From Paenibacillus rubinfantis (GTDB taxonomy: Bacteria > Bacillota > Bacilli > Paenibacillales > Paenibacillaceae), in the NCBI RefSeq assembly GCF_001486505.1, contig NZ_LN909066.1:199795-263794 (forward strand): 64,000 bases of DNA. The letters are read 5' to 3'. Each line of letters begins with the position of its first letter. The stretch's first letter is position 1. Shown piece after piece: positions 32,349 to 40,894 of the stretch. The position numbers were made by a program, and so were the translations under genes. A model generated the notes under the pieces. That model made no database searches. It was not told the origin of the DNA and saw only the letters and a list, made by a program, of their open reading frames with translations.

Positions 32349-33076
32349 TAATCTACACTCCCTTTGACGATCGTCCCGATTTTCTCACCGAGAACGACGC
32401 GCTTAATGTTCCCTTGTTCCGTAATTGCAAAAACGATCAACGGGATATCATTGTCCATGCATAGCGAGGATGCCGTGGAATCCATAACCCCCAGGTTCTT
32501 GTTCAGCACTTCCAAATACGTGAGGGATTCATATTTCACCGCGTTTGGATCCACAAACGGATCCGCGGAGTATACGCCATCCACCTTATTTTTCGCCATC
32601 AGGATCACTTCCGCCTCAATTTCAGCTGCACGAAGCGCGGCCGTTGTATCCGTAGAGAAGAACGGATTGCCCGTGCCCGCCGCAAAAATCACAACCCGGC
32701 CCTTCTCCAAATGGCGGATCGCCCGGCGACGGATGTACGGTTCGGCGATTTGTTGCATCGCAATCGAGGTTTGCACCCGGGTAGGCACCTCAATTTGCTC
32801 GAGCGCGTCCTGCAAAGCCAGGGAATTCATCACCGTGGCAAGCATCCCCATATAGTCCGCAGTAGCACGGTCGATGCCCTTGGCGCTGCCGGCGATCCCG
32901 CGCCAGATGTTGCCGCCGCCGCAGACGATAGCCACCTGCACGCCCAGTTCCACCACTTCCTTCACCTGTTCGGCGATGGATGAAATCGTTTCGGCGTCGA
33001 TACCGTAACCGTTTTGACCGGCTAACGACTCCCCGCTGACCTTTAAGACAACACGTTTAAACACTGGCTGTTCCAA
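32348..33076 (-). CDS. pyrH: UMP kinase
   Basis: PyrH phosphorylates UMP to UDP, an allosterically regulated step of pyrimidine nucleotide supply. The 242-residue amino-acid-kinase fold shows VVLKVSGESLAG, VCGGGNIWRG and FAAGTGNPFFSTDTTAALRA. The start is TTG at 33076 with GGAGGT 6 nt upstream. It forms a pair with frr. Confidence 0.97.
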   Translation of the reverse strand: MEQPVFKRVVLKVSGESLAGQNGYGIDAETISSIAEQVKEVVELGVQVAIVCGGGNIWRGIAGSAKGIDRATADYMGMLATVMNSLALQDALEQIEVPTRVQTSIAMQQIAEPYIRRRAIRHLEKGRVVIFAAGTGNPFFSTDTTAALRAAEIEAEVILMAKNKVDGVYSADPFVDPNAVKYESLTYLEVLNKNLGVMDSTASSLCMDNDIPLIVFAITEQGNIKRVVLGEKIGTIVKGSVD

Positions 33077-33110
33077 ATGTATACCTCCACATCGAACTCA
33101 TTCGCGGGTT

Positions 33111-33136
33111 AAAAAAGAAGGAACACGGCGTGTTCC
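33111..33136 (-). terminator. Terminator after tsf
   Basis: GGAACACG (33120-33127) and CGTGTTCC (33129-33136) form a tight stem followed on the minus strand by TTCTTTTTT. It lies about 35 nt after the tsf stop. Confidence 0.85.
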
Positions 33137-33169
33137 AACTTTCCTTCACTTGTATGTGAGATGGTCTGC

Positions 33170-33820
33170 TTATTTATTGACTTGGGACATAACTTCTTCT
33201 ACGAAGTTGTCGACTTTTTTCTCCAGACCTTCGCCAAGTTCGTAACGAACGAAACGACGGATGGAAATGTTTTCACCGATCGTGCTGATTTTTTCTTTCA
33301 GCAGTTGCTCAATCGTTTTGTCTGGGTCTTTAACGAAAGCTTGTTCCAGCAAGCAGAACTCTTCGTAGTATTTGCCGATGCGGCCTTCGACCATTTTCTC
33401 AACGATTTTCTCCGGCTTGCCTTCATTCAAGGCTTGAGCTTTCAAGATTTCCTTCTCTTTCTCGATTTCCTCTTGAGGAACTTCTTCCCGACGAACATAA
33501 CGAGGGCTCATTGCCGCGATATGCATCGCAACGTCACGTGCAAATTCTTTGAACTGTTCATTCTTAGCTACGAAGTCCGTTTCACTGTTGATCTCAACCA
33601 GAACACCAATACGGCCTCCAGCGTGGATATAAGATTCAACAACACCTTCTGTAGCGACCCGACCCGCTTTGTTTGCAGCGGCAGCCAGACCTTTTTCGCG
33701 CAAGACCTCAATGGCTTTCGCCATGTCGCCGTTTGCTTCTTCTAACGCCTTTTTGCAATCCAGCATCCCTGCGCCCGTTTTTTCACGTAGTTCCTTGACC
33801 GATTTTGCATCAACAGCCAT
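33170..33820 (-). CDS. tsf: Elongation factor Ts
   Basis: EF-Ts exchanges GDP for GTP on EF-Tu. The 216-residue protein has the N-terminal UBA-like KELREKTGAGMLDCKKALEE (in two motifs) and the core INSETDFVAKNEQF. It is a short form, about 75 residues less than B. subtilis EF-Ts, missing the second half of the core. Such short forms are known in several bacteria. The ATG at 33820 has GGAGGG upstream; the open frame to 33871 is unsupported. Confidence 0.96.
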   Translation of the reverse strand: MAVDAKSVKELREKTGAGMLDCKKALEEANGDMAKAIEVLREKGLAAAANKAGRVATEGVVESYIHAGGRIGVLVEINSETDFVAKNEQFKEFARDVAMHIAAMSPRYVRREEVPQEEIEKEKEILKAQALNEGKPEKIVEKMVEGRIGKYYEEFCLLEQAFVKDPDKTIEQLLKEKISTIGENISIRRFVRYELGEGLEKKVDNFVEEVMSQVNK

Positions 33821-33942
33821 GTTTAATTCCCTCCATATCGATGTATAGGGTAAATCCCCTTCAACTCTCAAGATATAAAACCAACCGCCTATGTAATAAC
33901 ATCGTAATGACCCGCTGATTTTATACCGTCTTCTTCACTTTA

Positions 33943-33986
33943 AAAAAAGGGTAGTGAGAGGTTTGACACCTACCAACCACCCTTTT
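33943..33986 (-). terminator. Terminator/attenuator between rpsB and tsf
   Basis: On the minus strand AAAAGGGTGG pairs with ACTACCCTTTT around a loop of about 24 nt and ends in seven T. It lies 37 nt after rpsB and may lower tsf expression relative to rpsB. Confidence 0.75.
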
Positions 33987-34022
33987 CATTTAATTTATCG
34001 ATTTAGCATCTGGCTAAGGCCA

Positions 34023-34721
34023 TTACGCTGTAGTTTGTTCACCTTGGTGAGCTTCGATCACGGCATCCGCCATTTTACCCGTCAACAGTTTTACGGCGCG
34101 GATCGCGTCGTCGTTACCCGGAATGACGTAGTCGATTTCGTCCGGATCGCAGTTCGTGTCGACGATACCTACAATTGGGATACCCAATTTGCGGGCTTCG
34201 GCAACCGCGATACGTTCTTTACGAGGATCGATCACGAACAGAGCGCTAGGCAAGCCCTTCATGTTCTTGATCCCGCCCAGGAATTTCTCGAGACGTTCTT
34301 TCTCTTTGCGAAGAATGATAACTTCTTTCTTCGGCAATACAGTGAACGTGCCGTCTTCTTCCCAAGCTTCCAGCTGTTTCAAACGGTCGATCCGTTTTTG
34401 AATCGTTTGGAAGTTGGTCAGCGTACCGCCCAACCAACGTTGGTTAATGTAGAATTGACCCGCGCGTTCTGCTTCTTCTTTCACGGAGTCTTGAGCTTGT
34501 TTCTTCGTGCCTACGAACAGAATGGTTCCATTCTCTTCAGCAATGCTCTTTACGAAGTTATAAGCTTCTTCCACTTTCTTGACCGTTTTTTGCAGGTCAA
34601 TGATGTAAATACCGTTTCTTTCAGTGAAGATATAACGATCCATTTTCGGGTTCCAGCGACGAGTCTGGTGACCGAAGTGAACGCCTGCTTCAAGCAGTTG
34701 TTTCATGGAGATTACTGCCAT
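34023..34721 (-). CDS. rpsB: 30S ribosomal protein S2
   Basis: S2 is a late-assembling 30S protein. The 232-residue protein shows MKQLLEAGVHFGHQTRRWNP, FVGTKKQAQDSV and the conserved GIVDTNCDPDEIDYVIPGND. The ATG at 34721 has AGGAGGTG 7 nt upstream; the open frame to 34784 is not supported. It has its own promoter and a leader of about 130 nt, after the terminator of the motility operon. Confidence 0.97.
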   Translation of the reverse strand: MAVISMKQLLEAGVHFGHQTRRWNPKMDRYIFTERNGIYIIDLQKTVKKVEEAYNFVKSIAEENGTILFVGTKKQAQDSVKEEAERAGQFYINQRWLGGTLTNFQTIQKRIDRLKQLEAWEEDGTFTVLPKKEVIILRKEKERLEKFLGGIKNMKGLPSALFVIDPRKERIAVAEARKLGIPIVGIVDTNCDPDEIDYVIPGNDDAIRAVKLLTGKMADAVIEAHQGEQTTA

Positions 34722-34855
34722 CTTCACGCACCTCCTAAGTTTGGTTTTTTTGATGCTTCCTCCGCAGGTTTCATTTCCCACCAAGACTCCCTTTTATCCT
34801 AAAAAGCGAGCACCCTTGGCGAAATCATCCCGCGTGCGTTATAACACCGTCAATT

Positions 34856-34884
34856 AATATACCATAAGTAAAAAGGGGATGCAA
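34856..34884 (-). promoter_or_regulatory. Sigma-A promoter of rpsB
   Basis: TTGCAT (34879-34884), a 17-nt spacer and TATATT (34856-34861). It lies just downstream of the motility-operon terminator and about 130 nt before rpsB. Confidence 0.7.
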
Positions 34885-34913
34885 CCGAAGTTTGACGTAA
34901 ATTGACGCAAAAG

Positions 34914-34938
34914 AAAAAGGCACTCGGGGTGCCTTTTG
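34914..34938 (-). terminator. Terminator of the fla/che operon
   Basis: AAAAGGCACC and GAGTGCCTTTTT form a stem of about 9-10 bp with a short loop and T-run, 11 nt after the last motility-operon gene. Nothing comparable is seen in the 29 kb upstream, so it probably ends the whole transcript. Confidence 0.85.
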
Positions 34939-34948
34939 CATGTATCGT

Positions 34949-35563
34949 TTAATCGTTCTTGGAGGACTTAGGAGAGATTTTCGAAATGATCGAATCGAAA
35001 TCCTCGCCTACTTCAAAAGTATACGTCCCCGCACGAACTTTATAGTTGATCTTCTTGGATACGGCCGTCTTCAAAAACGCACTCTTATCCGCGATAACCC
35101 CCGCCTGCTCCAGACCTTGAGCCACGCCGTCCAACGTCGTGCCGCCAACGATCTTGTATTCTACCGTGGCTGGCTGCGGCGACTCCGGAGTCACCGGTCC
35201 GTTAATCCCGTCAGTTTGAGCGTCGGGTGCCGCTTGTCCATCGTCTGTCCCCGGCTTGTCCGGATTTGCGGGGGCCGTTGGCGCAGCAGGCTGCTCAGGG
35301 ACGACCGGCGTGATCGCGTCCCCCGTCTCATCTACAGGCGTACCCGTAGCTTGGCCAGTACGCTCCAGCCATTCTTCTTCAGTCAACAGCTCTTGATCCA
35401 CCTCTACAACCTTTAATCCCGCCAGCACGGCAGCTCGTTCAATTTGCTCCTTCGTATAGAGCTCCTTGTTGCCGCCCTGCCCGATGAGCATCAGTTGGAG
35501 AAGCAAAGCCCCGGCGATGAGTCCGCAACCCAATCCCAGCATAAACTGGCGATTCTTCATCAT
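34949..35563 (-). CDS. Membrane-anchored MltG-like (LysM-like domain) protein
   Basis: This 204-residue protein has an N-terminal membrane segment (about 7-26), a Pro/Ala/Thr-rich linker (about 70-130) and a C-terminal domain resembling the LysM-like part of endolytic transglycosylase MltG (VEYKIVGGTTLDGVAQGL ... YKVRAGTYTF). The MltG catalytic domain is absent, so it may bind but not cut peptidoglycan. The start overlaps the preceding gene by 4 nt. It ends the motility operon. Function unknown; a cell-wall role is inferred. Confidence 0.75.
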   Translation of the reverse strand: MMKNRQFMLGLGCGLIAGALLLQLMLIGQGGNKELYTKEQIERAAVLAGLKVVEVDQELLTEEEWLERTGQATGTPVDETGDAITPVVPEQPAAPTAPANPDKPGTDDGQAAPDAQTDGINGPVTPESPQPATVEYKIVGGTTLDGVAQGLEQAGVIADKSAFLKTAVSKKINYKVRAGTYTFEVGEDFDSIISKISPKSSKND

Positions 35564-36177
35564 CGGGACTCCTCCTTCTTGGCCAGTTGCAATATCAACT
35601 GGACCTCGCCGCGTTGAAGCCCCATCGTTTTGGCGATCATATCAATGGACTTTCCTTTATCATAAAGATCAAACAGCTCAGGATATCGATCCCGAACCTG
35701 TTCCTGCGCCGGCTCTGGTTCTTCTGGCAATGAAGGTTGGGCTAGAGGCTGGCTTTCGGACTCCGTGGCAGCTGCAACATCATCTTGAGGCGGCAGAACT
35801 TGGAGCGTCGCCCCCTGCCCTAGGGCAGCGGCACCTGCCGTCTGCTCCGCCATAGCGCTTTCCAGGAGAACGAGACGTGTTTCACACTGCTTCGCAGAAG
35901 CTTCTGTATCCCCTAAACGACGGCGCAGCTCAGCAATTTGCTCCTGCTGCGCCAGCTGCTTGGAGACGAAATCCTGCTTCATCTGCGCGACCATGTCGAT
36001 CAATTCTTGGTTTTCGTTTTCGATTTCCGCCATGTATTGCTCCAAAGTGGCCTCCAGCTCCCTGGCCATTTCCGCTTTGGGTGCCGCCGCGGATTGACGA
36101 CCCGGGAGCAGTAGAGCATAGACAAGCGCCGCCGCCCCAAGCAATACGATATAAAACCAAGGCTCTCCAAATGACAA
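35560..36177 (-). CDS. SwrB-like membrane protein (DUF6115 type)
   Basis: This 205-residue protein has an N-terminal transmembrane segment (about 5-23), a coiled coil (about 35-105), a Pro/Glu-rich linker and a C-terminal helix-turn-helix-like motif RYPELFDLYDKGKSIDMIAK. This layout and position behind sigD resemble B. subtilis SwrB, which promotes assembly of the flagellar export gate. Direct orthology is inferred. The TTG at 36177, with AAGGTGAGG 6 nt upstream, is preferred over GTG at 36189. Confidence 0.75.
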   Translation of the reverse strand: MSFGEPWFYIVLLGAAALVYALLLPGRQSAAAPKAEMARELEATLEQYMAEIENENQELIDMVAQMKQDFVSKQLAQQEQIAELRRRLGDTEASAKQCETRLVLLESAMAEQTAGAAALGQGATLQVLPPQDDVAAATESESQPLAQPSLPEEPEPAQEQVRDRYPELFDLYDKGKSIDMIAKTMGLQRGEVQLILQLAKKEESR

Positions 36178-36213
36178 TGTAATCCTCACCTTTTTGCGTT
36201 GATGTGATCTCTT

Positions 36214-36534
36214 CTATAAAGACAGATCGATATGTCGGCCTTTATAGGGATGTTCCGCCTTATGCTCCTGTGCTTGCTCGTCCGGATGGTCCCCGGAATG
36301 GCCCTGCTCCTGTCCTTGCGCGAAAGAACCATTTCCATCCCGCCTTACGGTCGTATTCTGGGCACTCTCATCCACACCCGCACTGCGCCGGCGCTCGATC
36401 TCGCTGTCCTTTAAGGCTTGAGCCGATAACAGATTTTGGTCGAGAATAGGTCGATGTTGTTGATCATGTTGAACACGTCCCGCCTCGCTGGTCCGAGGGA
36501 CCGCGATTTGCATTTCTACGGATTTCATATTCAT
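36214..36534 (-). CDS. Small hydrophilic conserved protein of the motility operon
   Basis: This 106-residue, very polar protein has a GAGGTGATCCC ribosome site directly before its ATG and sits between the DUF342 and SwrB-like genes. It has no membrane segment or recognised fold. The C-terminal HPYKGRHIDLSL resembles small proteins I recall from Paenibacillus at this place. The good ribosome site and operon position argue that it is real. No function can be assigned. Confidence 0.6.
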   Translation of the reverse strand: MNMKSVEMQIAVPRTSEAGRVQHDQQHRPILDQNLLSAQALKDSEIERRRSAGVDESAQNTTVRRDGNGSFAQGQEQGHSGDHPDEQAQEHKAEHPYKGRHIDLSL

Positions 36535-36596
36535 GGGATCACCTCAAGTTAAACGAAGGAATGGATAATTCGAATATCGTTTGGATGAGTGCCTTT

Positions 36597-38006
36597 CTAG
36601 ATGTAAGCCGACATGGAAATATCCCCTTCGCTAAAATAAAAGGACATGCGCGAAATGGGTTCCTTAATATATTTGGTATATCTCCCGATGACGATTTTGG
36701 ATCCGCCGTAGATCATTTTCAGAACATCAACCCGGGCTTTCCCGGTATCCTCAAGCGCCTTTTCTATCGACAACATGCGCTCCTTCATCAGATTGAGCTC
36801 CTGCATGTTGGATTTCTTGGTCATATTCAGCTTCGAACGCATCTCCACCTTATCCGGCGTCAACTTGCCCATTGAAGCGAGTTGATCCAGCAGCGTAAGC
36901 GCCTTCTCCGTCTTGTCCAAATTAGCCAGCTGATCCTTCACTTGCTGACGCAGCTCTTGAAGCTCGTTACGCAGCTCAGGTAAGGCCCCAACTTCAATGG
37001 AAGTCGCTGTCGACATGGGGTTTCCGATCACGCGGGCAACTACTTTTTCCCCTGCCTGGATGTTGCCCCCCACGATCAAGCCTTTAGCACCGCTGCAAAT
37101 CACGTCCCGGCCGGCACGGATATTGGAGTGCATAATGCTCTGCGAAACAAGCACGTCTTCCCCCGCCTGAACGTTACCGTCCTGGATAAACGAGCTCTTG
37201 ATGTTATGGCCTGCCTTGATCAGACCCTTGTTGTAACCGATGATGCCTCCGGTAATTTCAATCGATCCGTCTGCAAACAATTCAGCCCCTTCAACCCCGC
37301 CAACAACGCGAATGTCCCCGGCAGCGCTGATCCGAAATCCTGTCAGCACATTCCCGCGGACAACAACCGTTCCTACGAAATCGATATTCCCAATACTGTA
37401 ATCCACGTCCCCGTTAATCTCATAGACAGGGAATACATTCAGCTTGCCTTTATCCGTGCGCGTCACCAAACCGTCGATCGCTGCATACATCGCGGTCTGT
37501 TCCGGATTCAGCACGACGTTCTTTCCGACTTTGAACCGCGCTTCTTTACCTTCGCGGCAAGGGATCGGTTCACCGGTTACGGCCGTGCCGGGGCGACCTG
37601 GAACAGGGGGCACAAGCTCTGCGATCAGTTGCCCTTTGCGAATATTGTTTAACCGTGTGACATCTTTTAAATCCACCTTGCCGTCTTCCGATTCAACGGG
37701 CCGATGCTGATTGTCATCGTCCAGGGAAACCGCATGGCGGATAAACCCGTTTTCCCCTTGAATCGGTTCCTGTCCCATAGCAATCGGCGTCTTGCTGAAA
37801 TAGTACTCTTTGGGGTTCGCCGCGAAGCGCTTGACGATGTCTTCCTGAATCCCGTATTTCAAGCCCTCGCTTTTTAGGAATTGAAGCAGCGCATCGGCCG
37901 TACAGGCAAAATCATCTTCCTTCTTTAAAAACTGCAGATAGGCCACCGTCTTATCATCGTTCAGCGTGACACTCAAAATCTGCTTTAAATCATCCAGAAG
38001 CTCCAC
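36597..38006 (-). CDS. FapA/DUF342 family protein
   Basis: This 469-residue protein has a C-terminal polymer-forming beta-helix region, visible as repeated short strands (GNVLTGFRISAAGDIRV, GAELFADGSIEITGG, AGEDVLVSQSIMHSNI), followed by a coiled coil (about 370-425). Genes of this family often accompany flagellar and sporulation loci. The GTG at 38006 has GGAGG upstream; the open frame to 38033 is alternative. It is the first gene after sigD. The biochemical role is unknown; a structural or regulatory scaffold at the membrane is a guess. Confidence 0.8.
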   Translation of the reverse strand: MELLDDLKQILSVTLNDDKTVAYLQFLKKEDDFACTADALLQFLKSEGLKYGIQEDIVKRFAANPKEYYFSKTPIAMGQEPIQGENGFIRHAVSLDDDNQHRPVESEDGKVDLKDVTRLNNIRKGQLIAELVPPVPGRPGTAVTGEPIPCREGKEARFKVGKNVVLNPEQTAMYAAIDGLVTRTDKGKLNVFPVYEINGDVDYSIGNIDFVGTVVVRGNVLTGFRISAAGDIRVVGGVEGAELFADGSIEITGGIIGYNKGLIKAGHNIKSSFIQDGNVQAGEDVLVSQSIMHSNIRAGRDVICSGAKGLIVGGNIQAGEKVVARVIGNPMSTATSIEVGALPELRNELQELRQQVKDQLANLDKTEKALTLLDQLASMGKLTPDKVEMRSKLNMTKKSNMQELNLMKERMLSIEKALEDTGKARVDVLKMIYGGSKIVIGRYTKYIKEPISRMSFYFSEGDISMSAYI

Positions 38007-38051
38007 GAAGCCGTTCCTCCCTCCATCATACACTCGCTAAAAATAAACCCG

Positions 38052-38840
38052 TCAATCTTCACGCATCAGCAGATCACGTTGCTTCTCCAAGCTGCCACGA
38101 AGGCGTAGGATCGCCTTGGAATGCAGCTGCGAAATCCGCGAGGGCGATAAAGACATGACCTCAGCGATTTCGCTTAAGGATAAATCCTCATAATATAGTA
38201 GGGAGACGACCGTACGCTCTTTCTCGGTCAATTTCTCGATCCCTTTGGCAAGGGAATCGCGCAAATAAAACTCCCTAACTTTATAATCCGGGTTTTTTGC
38301 TTTTTCGTCAACGAGTAAAGTCAGACGAGTCTCCGATTCTTCCTCGCGAATCGGATCTTCTAGGGAACAAAGCGTCATGACGGCAACATCTTGGAGCATG
38401 CTTTGGAATTCTTTCTCGCTGATATTTAAATACGAGCTCATCTCGGTATCCGTGACAGAGCGGAGATATTGCTGTTCTAAATGCTGGTATCCCTCTTCGA
38501 TTTTCTTGGCTTTCTCTCGCACGGAACGGGGAACCCAGTCCCCTTGCCGCAGGCCGTCCAAAATCGCGCCCCGGACTCGCCAGGATGCATAGGTCTCAAA
38601 TTGAAGACCCCGTTTATAATCAAACTTTTCGACCGCATCGATTAGTCCCATCACACCGTTGCTGGCGAGATCGTCCTTAGATACGTTTTTGGGCAAGCCA
38701 ACGGCGAGACGTCCTGAAACGTAGTCGACAATAGGCAGATATTTCTCGATAAGTTGTTTCTTTGCCTCCAAATCGCCGTGCTCTTTCCAACTTTCCCAAA
38801 GGTCGGCATGATTCAGAGTGGATGTCTTCCGCTCGTTCAA
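38052..38840 (-). CDS. sigD: RNA polymerase sigma factor SigD (FliA)
   Basis: SigD directs transcription of late flagellar, chemotaxis and autolysin genes. The 262-residue protein has sigma region 2 (DDLASNGVMGLIDAVEKFD, then FETYASWRVRGAILD), region 3, and region 4 (LTEKERTVVSLLYYEDLSL then SPSRISQLHSKAILRLR). The start is TTG at 38840 with GGAGGGTGA upstream. It lies near the end of the fla/che operon, so its level depends on transcription of the whole operon, as in Bacillus. Confidence 0.97.
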   Translation of the reverse strand: MNERKTSTLNHADLWESWKEHGDLEAKKQLIEKYLPIVDYVSGRLAVGLPKNVSKDDLASNGVMGLIDAVEKFDYKRGLQFETYASWRVRGAILDGLRQGDWVPRSVREKAKKIEEGYQHLEQQYLRSVTDTEMSSYLNISEKEFQSMLQDVAVMTLCSLEDPIREEESETRLTLLVDEKAKNPDYKVREFYLRDSLAKGIEKLTEKERTVVSLLYYEDLSLSEIAEVMSLSPSRISQLHSKAILRLRGSLEKQRDLLMRED

Positions 38841-38855
38841 TTGCCTTCACCCTCC

Positions 38856-39278
38856 TTATTGTTCTGTCAGGTGACGAACGACCTTAACCAGCTCTTCAGG
38901 ATCTTTGTCGTCAGGTGTCTTTACTAATTTTGGCGGATTCAGTGGCGCAAATTGCATTTCCACTTCCGAAGCGGCTGGAGCAGGTTTGATCAAATCGCCT
39001 AGCTGCTCGCTTTCATCCGGCGTCATCAGGTCAAGATTACTGCCTTTGCCTTCTTCGGCTGCCGCAATCGTCTCACTCGCGGTGGCGTAATCTCCCGGCA
39101 TCTCCTTCAAAAACCCCAGCATCCAACTTACAGCAAAGGCAAGCAGAAACCAGACGGCAAAAGAAATGAGTCCTCGGATAAAGCTGGTCATGAACAAATT
39201 GTTCCCCGCCGAAACGGCAAAGGTAATTAAAAAACCAATCAAGCCCGACAACAAGTAATATCTCAATTTTCCTGGCAT
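38856..39278 (-). CDS. Two-helix membrane protein of unknown function
   Basis: This 140-residue protein has two N-terminal transmembrane helices (about 7-27 and 33-55) and an acidic cytosolic tail with no recognised domain. It lies between cheD and sigD, 2 nt after cheD, where B. subtilis has no gene. The tight spacing implies co-translation. I do not recognise the family; a role in motility is inferred from position only. Confidence 0.7.
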   Translation of the reverse strand: MPGKLRYYLLSGLIGFLITFAVSAGNNLFMTSFIRGLISFAVWFLLAFAVSWMLGFLKEMPGDYATASETIAAAEEGKGSNLDLMTPDESEQLGDLIKPAPAASEVEMQFAPLNPPKLVKTPDDKDPEELVKVVRHLTEQ

Positions 39279-39280
39279 GG

Positions 39281-39778
39281 CTACAATTCCTTTATCCCCA
39301 TTTGTACACTTCGCACATATAAGATTCCCGATACGCTGTCCAATTCAATCGTTCGGCCATAATTGCCGCCTGTATCTTCCGCGAGCAAAGGGATGCCGAG
39401 CTCGGACAGTTGTTGCTTGCAAGATTCTACATTCCGCGGACCGATTCGCATCGAATCTCCGCTGCTGGCAAAGGTAAACATTTGCGAACCGCCGGCCATT
39501 TTAGCAGCCAGGCGGCCCGGCGCCGCACCGAGTTCCAGCAACTTCCGGTACAGCGCCGGAATGGCGGTGTCCGCATACTTGGCGATATTCAGCGCCCCTT
39601 CCCGGGCGATATCCGAGGAAGGCAGCATCACATGTGCAAGTCCGGCTACTTTGAGTTGTGGATCAAATAAAGTCAGCCCTACACAGGAGCCCAGGCCAGT
39701 TGTTCGTATCAATCCCTGCTGAGTAATGACATTCAACTCGGCCATGCCTACCTTCACAATATATTGCTCATCGATCAT
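39281..39778 (-). CDS. cheD: Chemoreceptor glutamine deamidase CheD
   Basis: CheD deamidates glutamines of chemoreceptors and, in Bacillus, binds CheC to adjust adaptation. The 165-residue protein has the catalytic cysteine in GLGSCVG and the histidine in LAHVMLP. The ATG at 39778 overlaps the cheC end by 11 nt, and MAELNVI a few codons later is a possible alternative. The longer frame to 39889 lies inside cheC. Confidence 0.94.
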   Translation of the reverse strand: MIDEQYIVKVGMAELNVITQQGLIRTTGLGSCVGLTLFDPQLKVAGLAHVMLPSSDIAREGALNIAKYADTAIPALYRKLLELGAAPGRLAAKMAGGSQMFTFASSGDSMRIGPRNVESCKQQLSELGIPLLAEDTGGNYGRTIELDSVSGILYVRSVQMGIKEL

Positions 39779-40397
39779 GATCAGTGGGTACCCCAAGGGC
39801 GGCAAAGATTTTGGCGAATGAATCCGGATCCGGTATGAGGAAGAACTGTCCCTCCACCTCATGATGGCCCTCAATAAAAGTCGTATCAATCAGCAGGGCG
39901 GAATCCCCCATTTCACCAAACTGCAGGAGTCCGTAACTCAAAATTGCACCCGCCATATCAAGGGCCAGGGCAGGAACAGTAGGCGACATCGATAAGGAAG
40001 TGAAATCAGCCAACGACGACAAATACGACCCGGCCAAAATATTTCCGATTTCCGACAGCGCCGACCATTCCATCTCCGAAAAGGTTTCTTCATTCTCCAC
40101 GGTGATACCAGCCAAGCGATGCAACAGCTTCTTCGCCGCCTCTGGGCTCAGGATGAAGAACAGATTGCCTGGTGCCTCCCCTTCCACGCGGAAGAATACT
40201 GCAAGCACCAGGTTCTCCGCACCGCCAACGCGATCTGCAATCGCCTCAAACGGAAGCATTTGGACTTTGGGAACGGCCATATCAATCGGCTTGTCCAGCA
40301 ATTTGGACAGCGCGGTAGCGGCATTCCCCGCTCCGATATTGCCCACTTCCTTTAAAATGTCCATTTTAAAATCTTCAAACCCTCTGAACAAATCCAC
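39768..40397 (-). CDS. cheC: CheY-P phosphatase CheC
   Basis: CheC dephosphorylates CheY-P and is stimulated by CheD. The two phosphatase active-site segments are visible as ILKEVGNIGAGNAATALS and WSALSEIGNILAGSYLSSL, both with the E-x2-N core. The length of 209 is normal. The start is GTG at 40397, with GAGGG inside the cheW end. Confidence 0.96.
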   Translation of the reverse strand: MDLFRGFEDFKMDILKEVGNIGAGNAATALSKLLDKPIDMAVPKVQMLPFEAIADRVGGAENLVLAVFFRVEGEAPGNLFFILSPEAAKKLLHRLAGITVENEETFSEMEWSALSEIGNILAGSYLSSLADFTSLSMSPTVPALALDMAGAILSYGLLQFGEMGDSALLIDTTFIEGHHEVEGQFFLIPDPDSFAKIFAALGVPTDHDR

Positions 40398-40400
40398 GAC

Positions 40401-40862
40401 TTAGCCCTCTAAGCTTTCCAATTGAATGATTTCCTTCCGGCTTAGCACCTCGGACAGATTCAGCATCACGAGCAGGCGTTCCTCGGAAATCCGTGCTACT
40501 CCGTGAAGATATTTGGCTTTAATCCCGCCTACCACATCCGGCGGAGAGTCGATCAGATCGGAATTCAGATCGATGACGTCGTTAGCGGAATCTACGATGA
40601 ATCCGACTTCCATCTCGTTAGCCGATACGATAATAATCCGGGTTTGATCCGTGTATTCTGCCTCTGGCAGTCCAAAACGACCACGCAGGTCGATGACCGG
40701 AATAACTACGCCGCGGAGATTGATGACCCCTTTGACAAACGCATACGTTTTGGGAACGCGGGTAATCGGCATCATACGCTCAATCGTTTGGACCTTGTCC
40801 ACGTCGATACCGTATTCCTCATGACCCAATTTAAAAACGATGACTTTCAATTCCTCTCCCAT
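40401..40862 (-). CDS. cheW: Chemotaxis coupling protein CheW
   Basis: CheW links receptors to CheA in signalling arrays. The 153-residue protein shows the family segments FKLGHEEYGIDVDKVQTIE, VKGVINLRGVVIPVIDLR and VGFIVDSANDVI. AAGGAGG lies upstream of the ATG. It follows cheA by 32 nt. Confidence 0.96.
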   Translation of the reverse strand: MGEELKVIVFKLGHEEYGIDVDKVQTIERMMPITRVPKTYAFVKGVINLRGVVIPVIDLRGRFGLPEAEYTDQTRIIIVSANEMEVGFIVDSANDVIDLNSDLIDSPPDVVGGIKAKYLHGVARISEERLLVMLNLSEVLSRKEIIQLESLEG

Positions 40863-40894
40863 GTGGAAACCCTCCTTAGAGTGTAAAACTGGCC

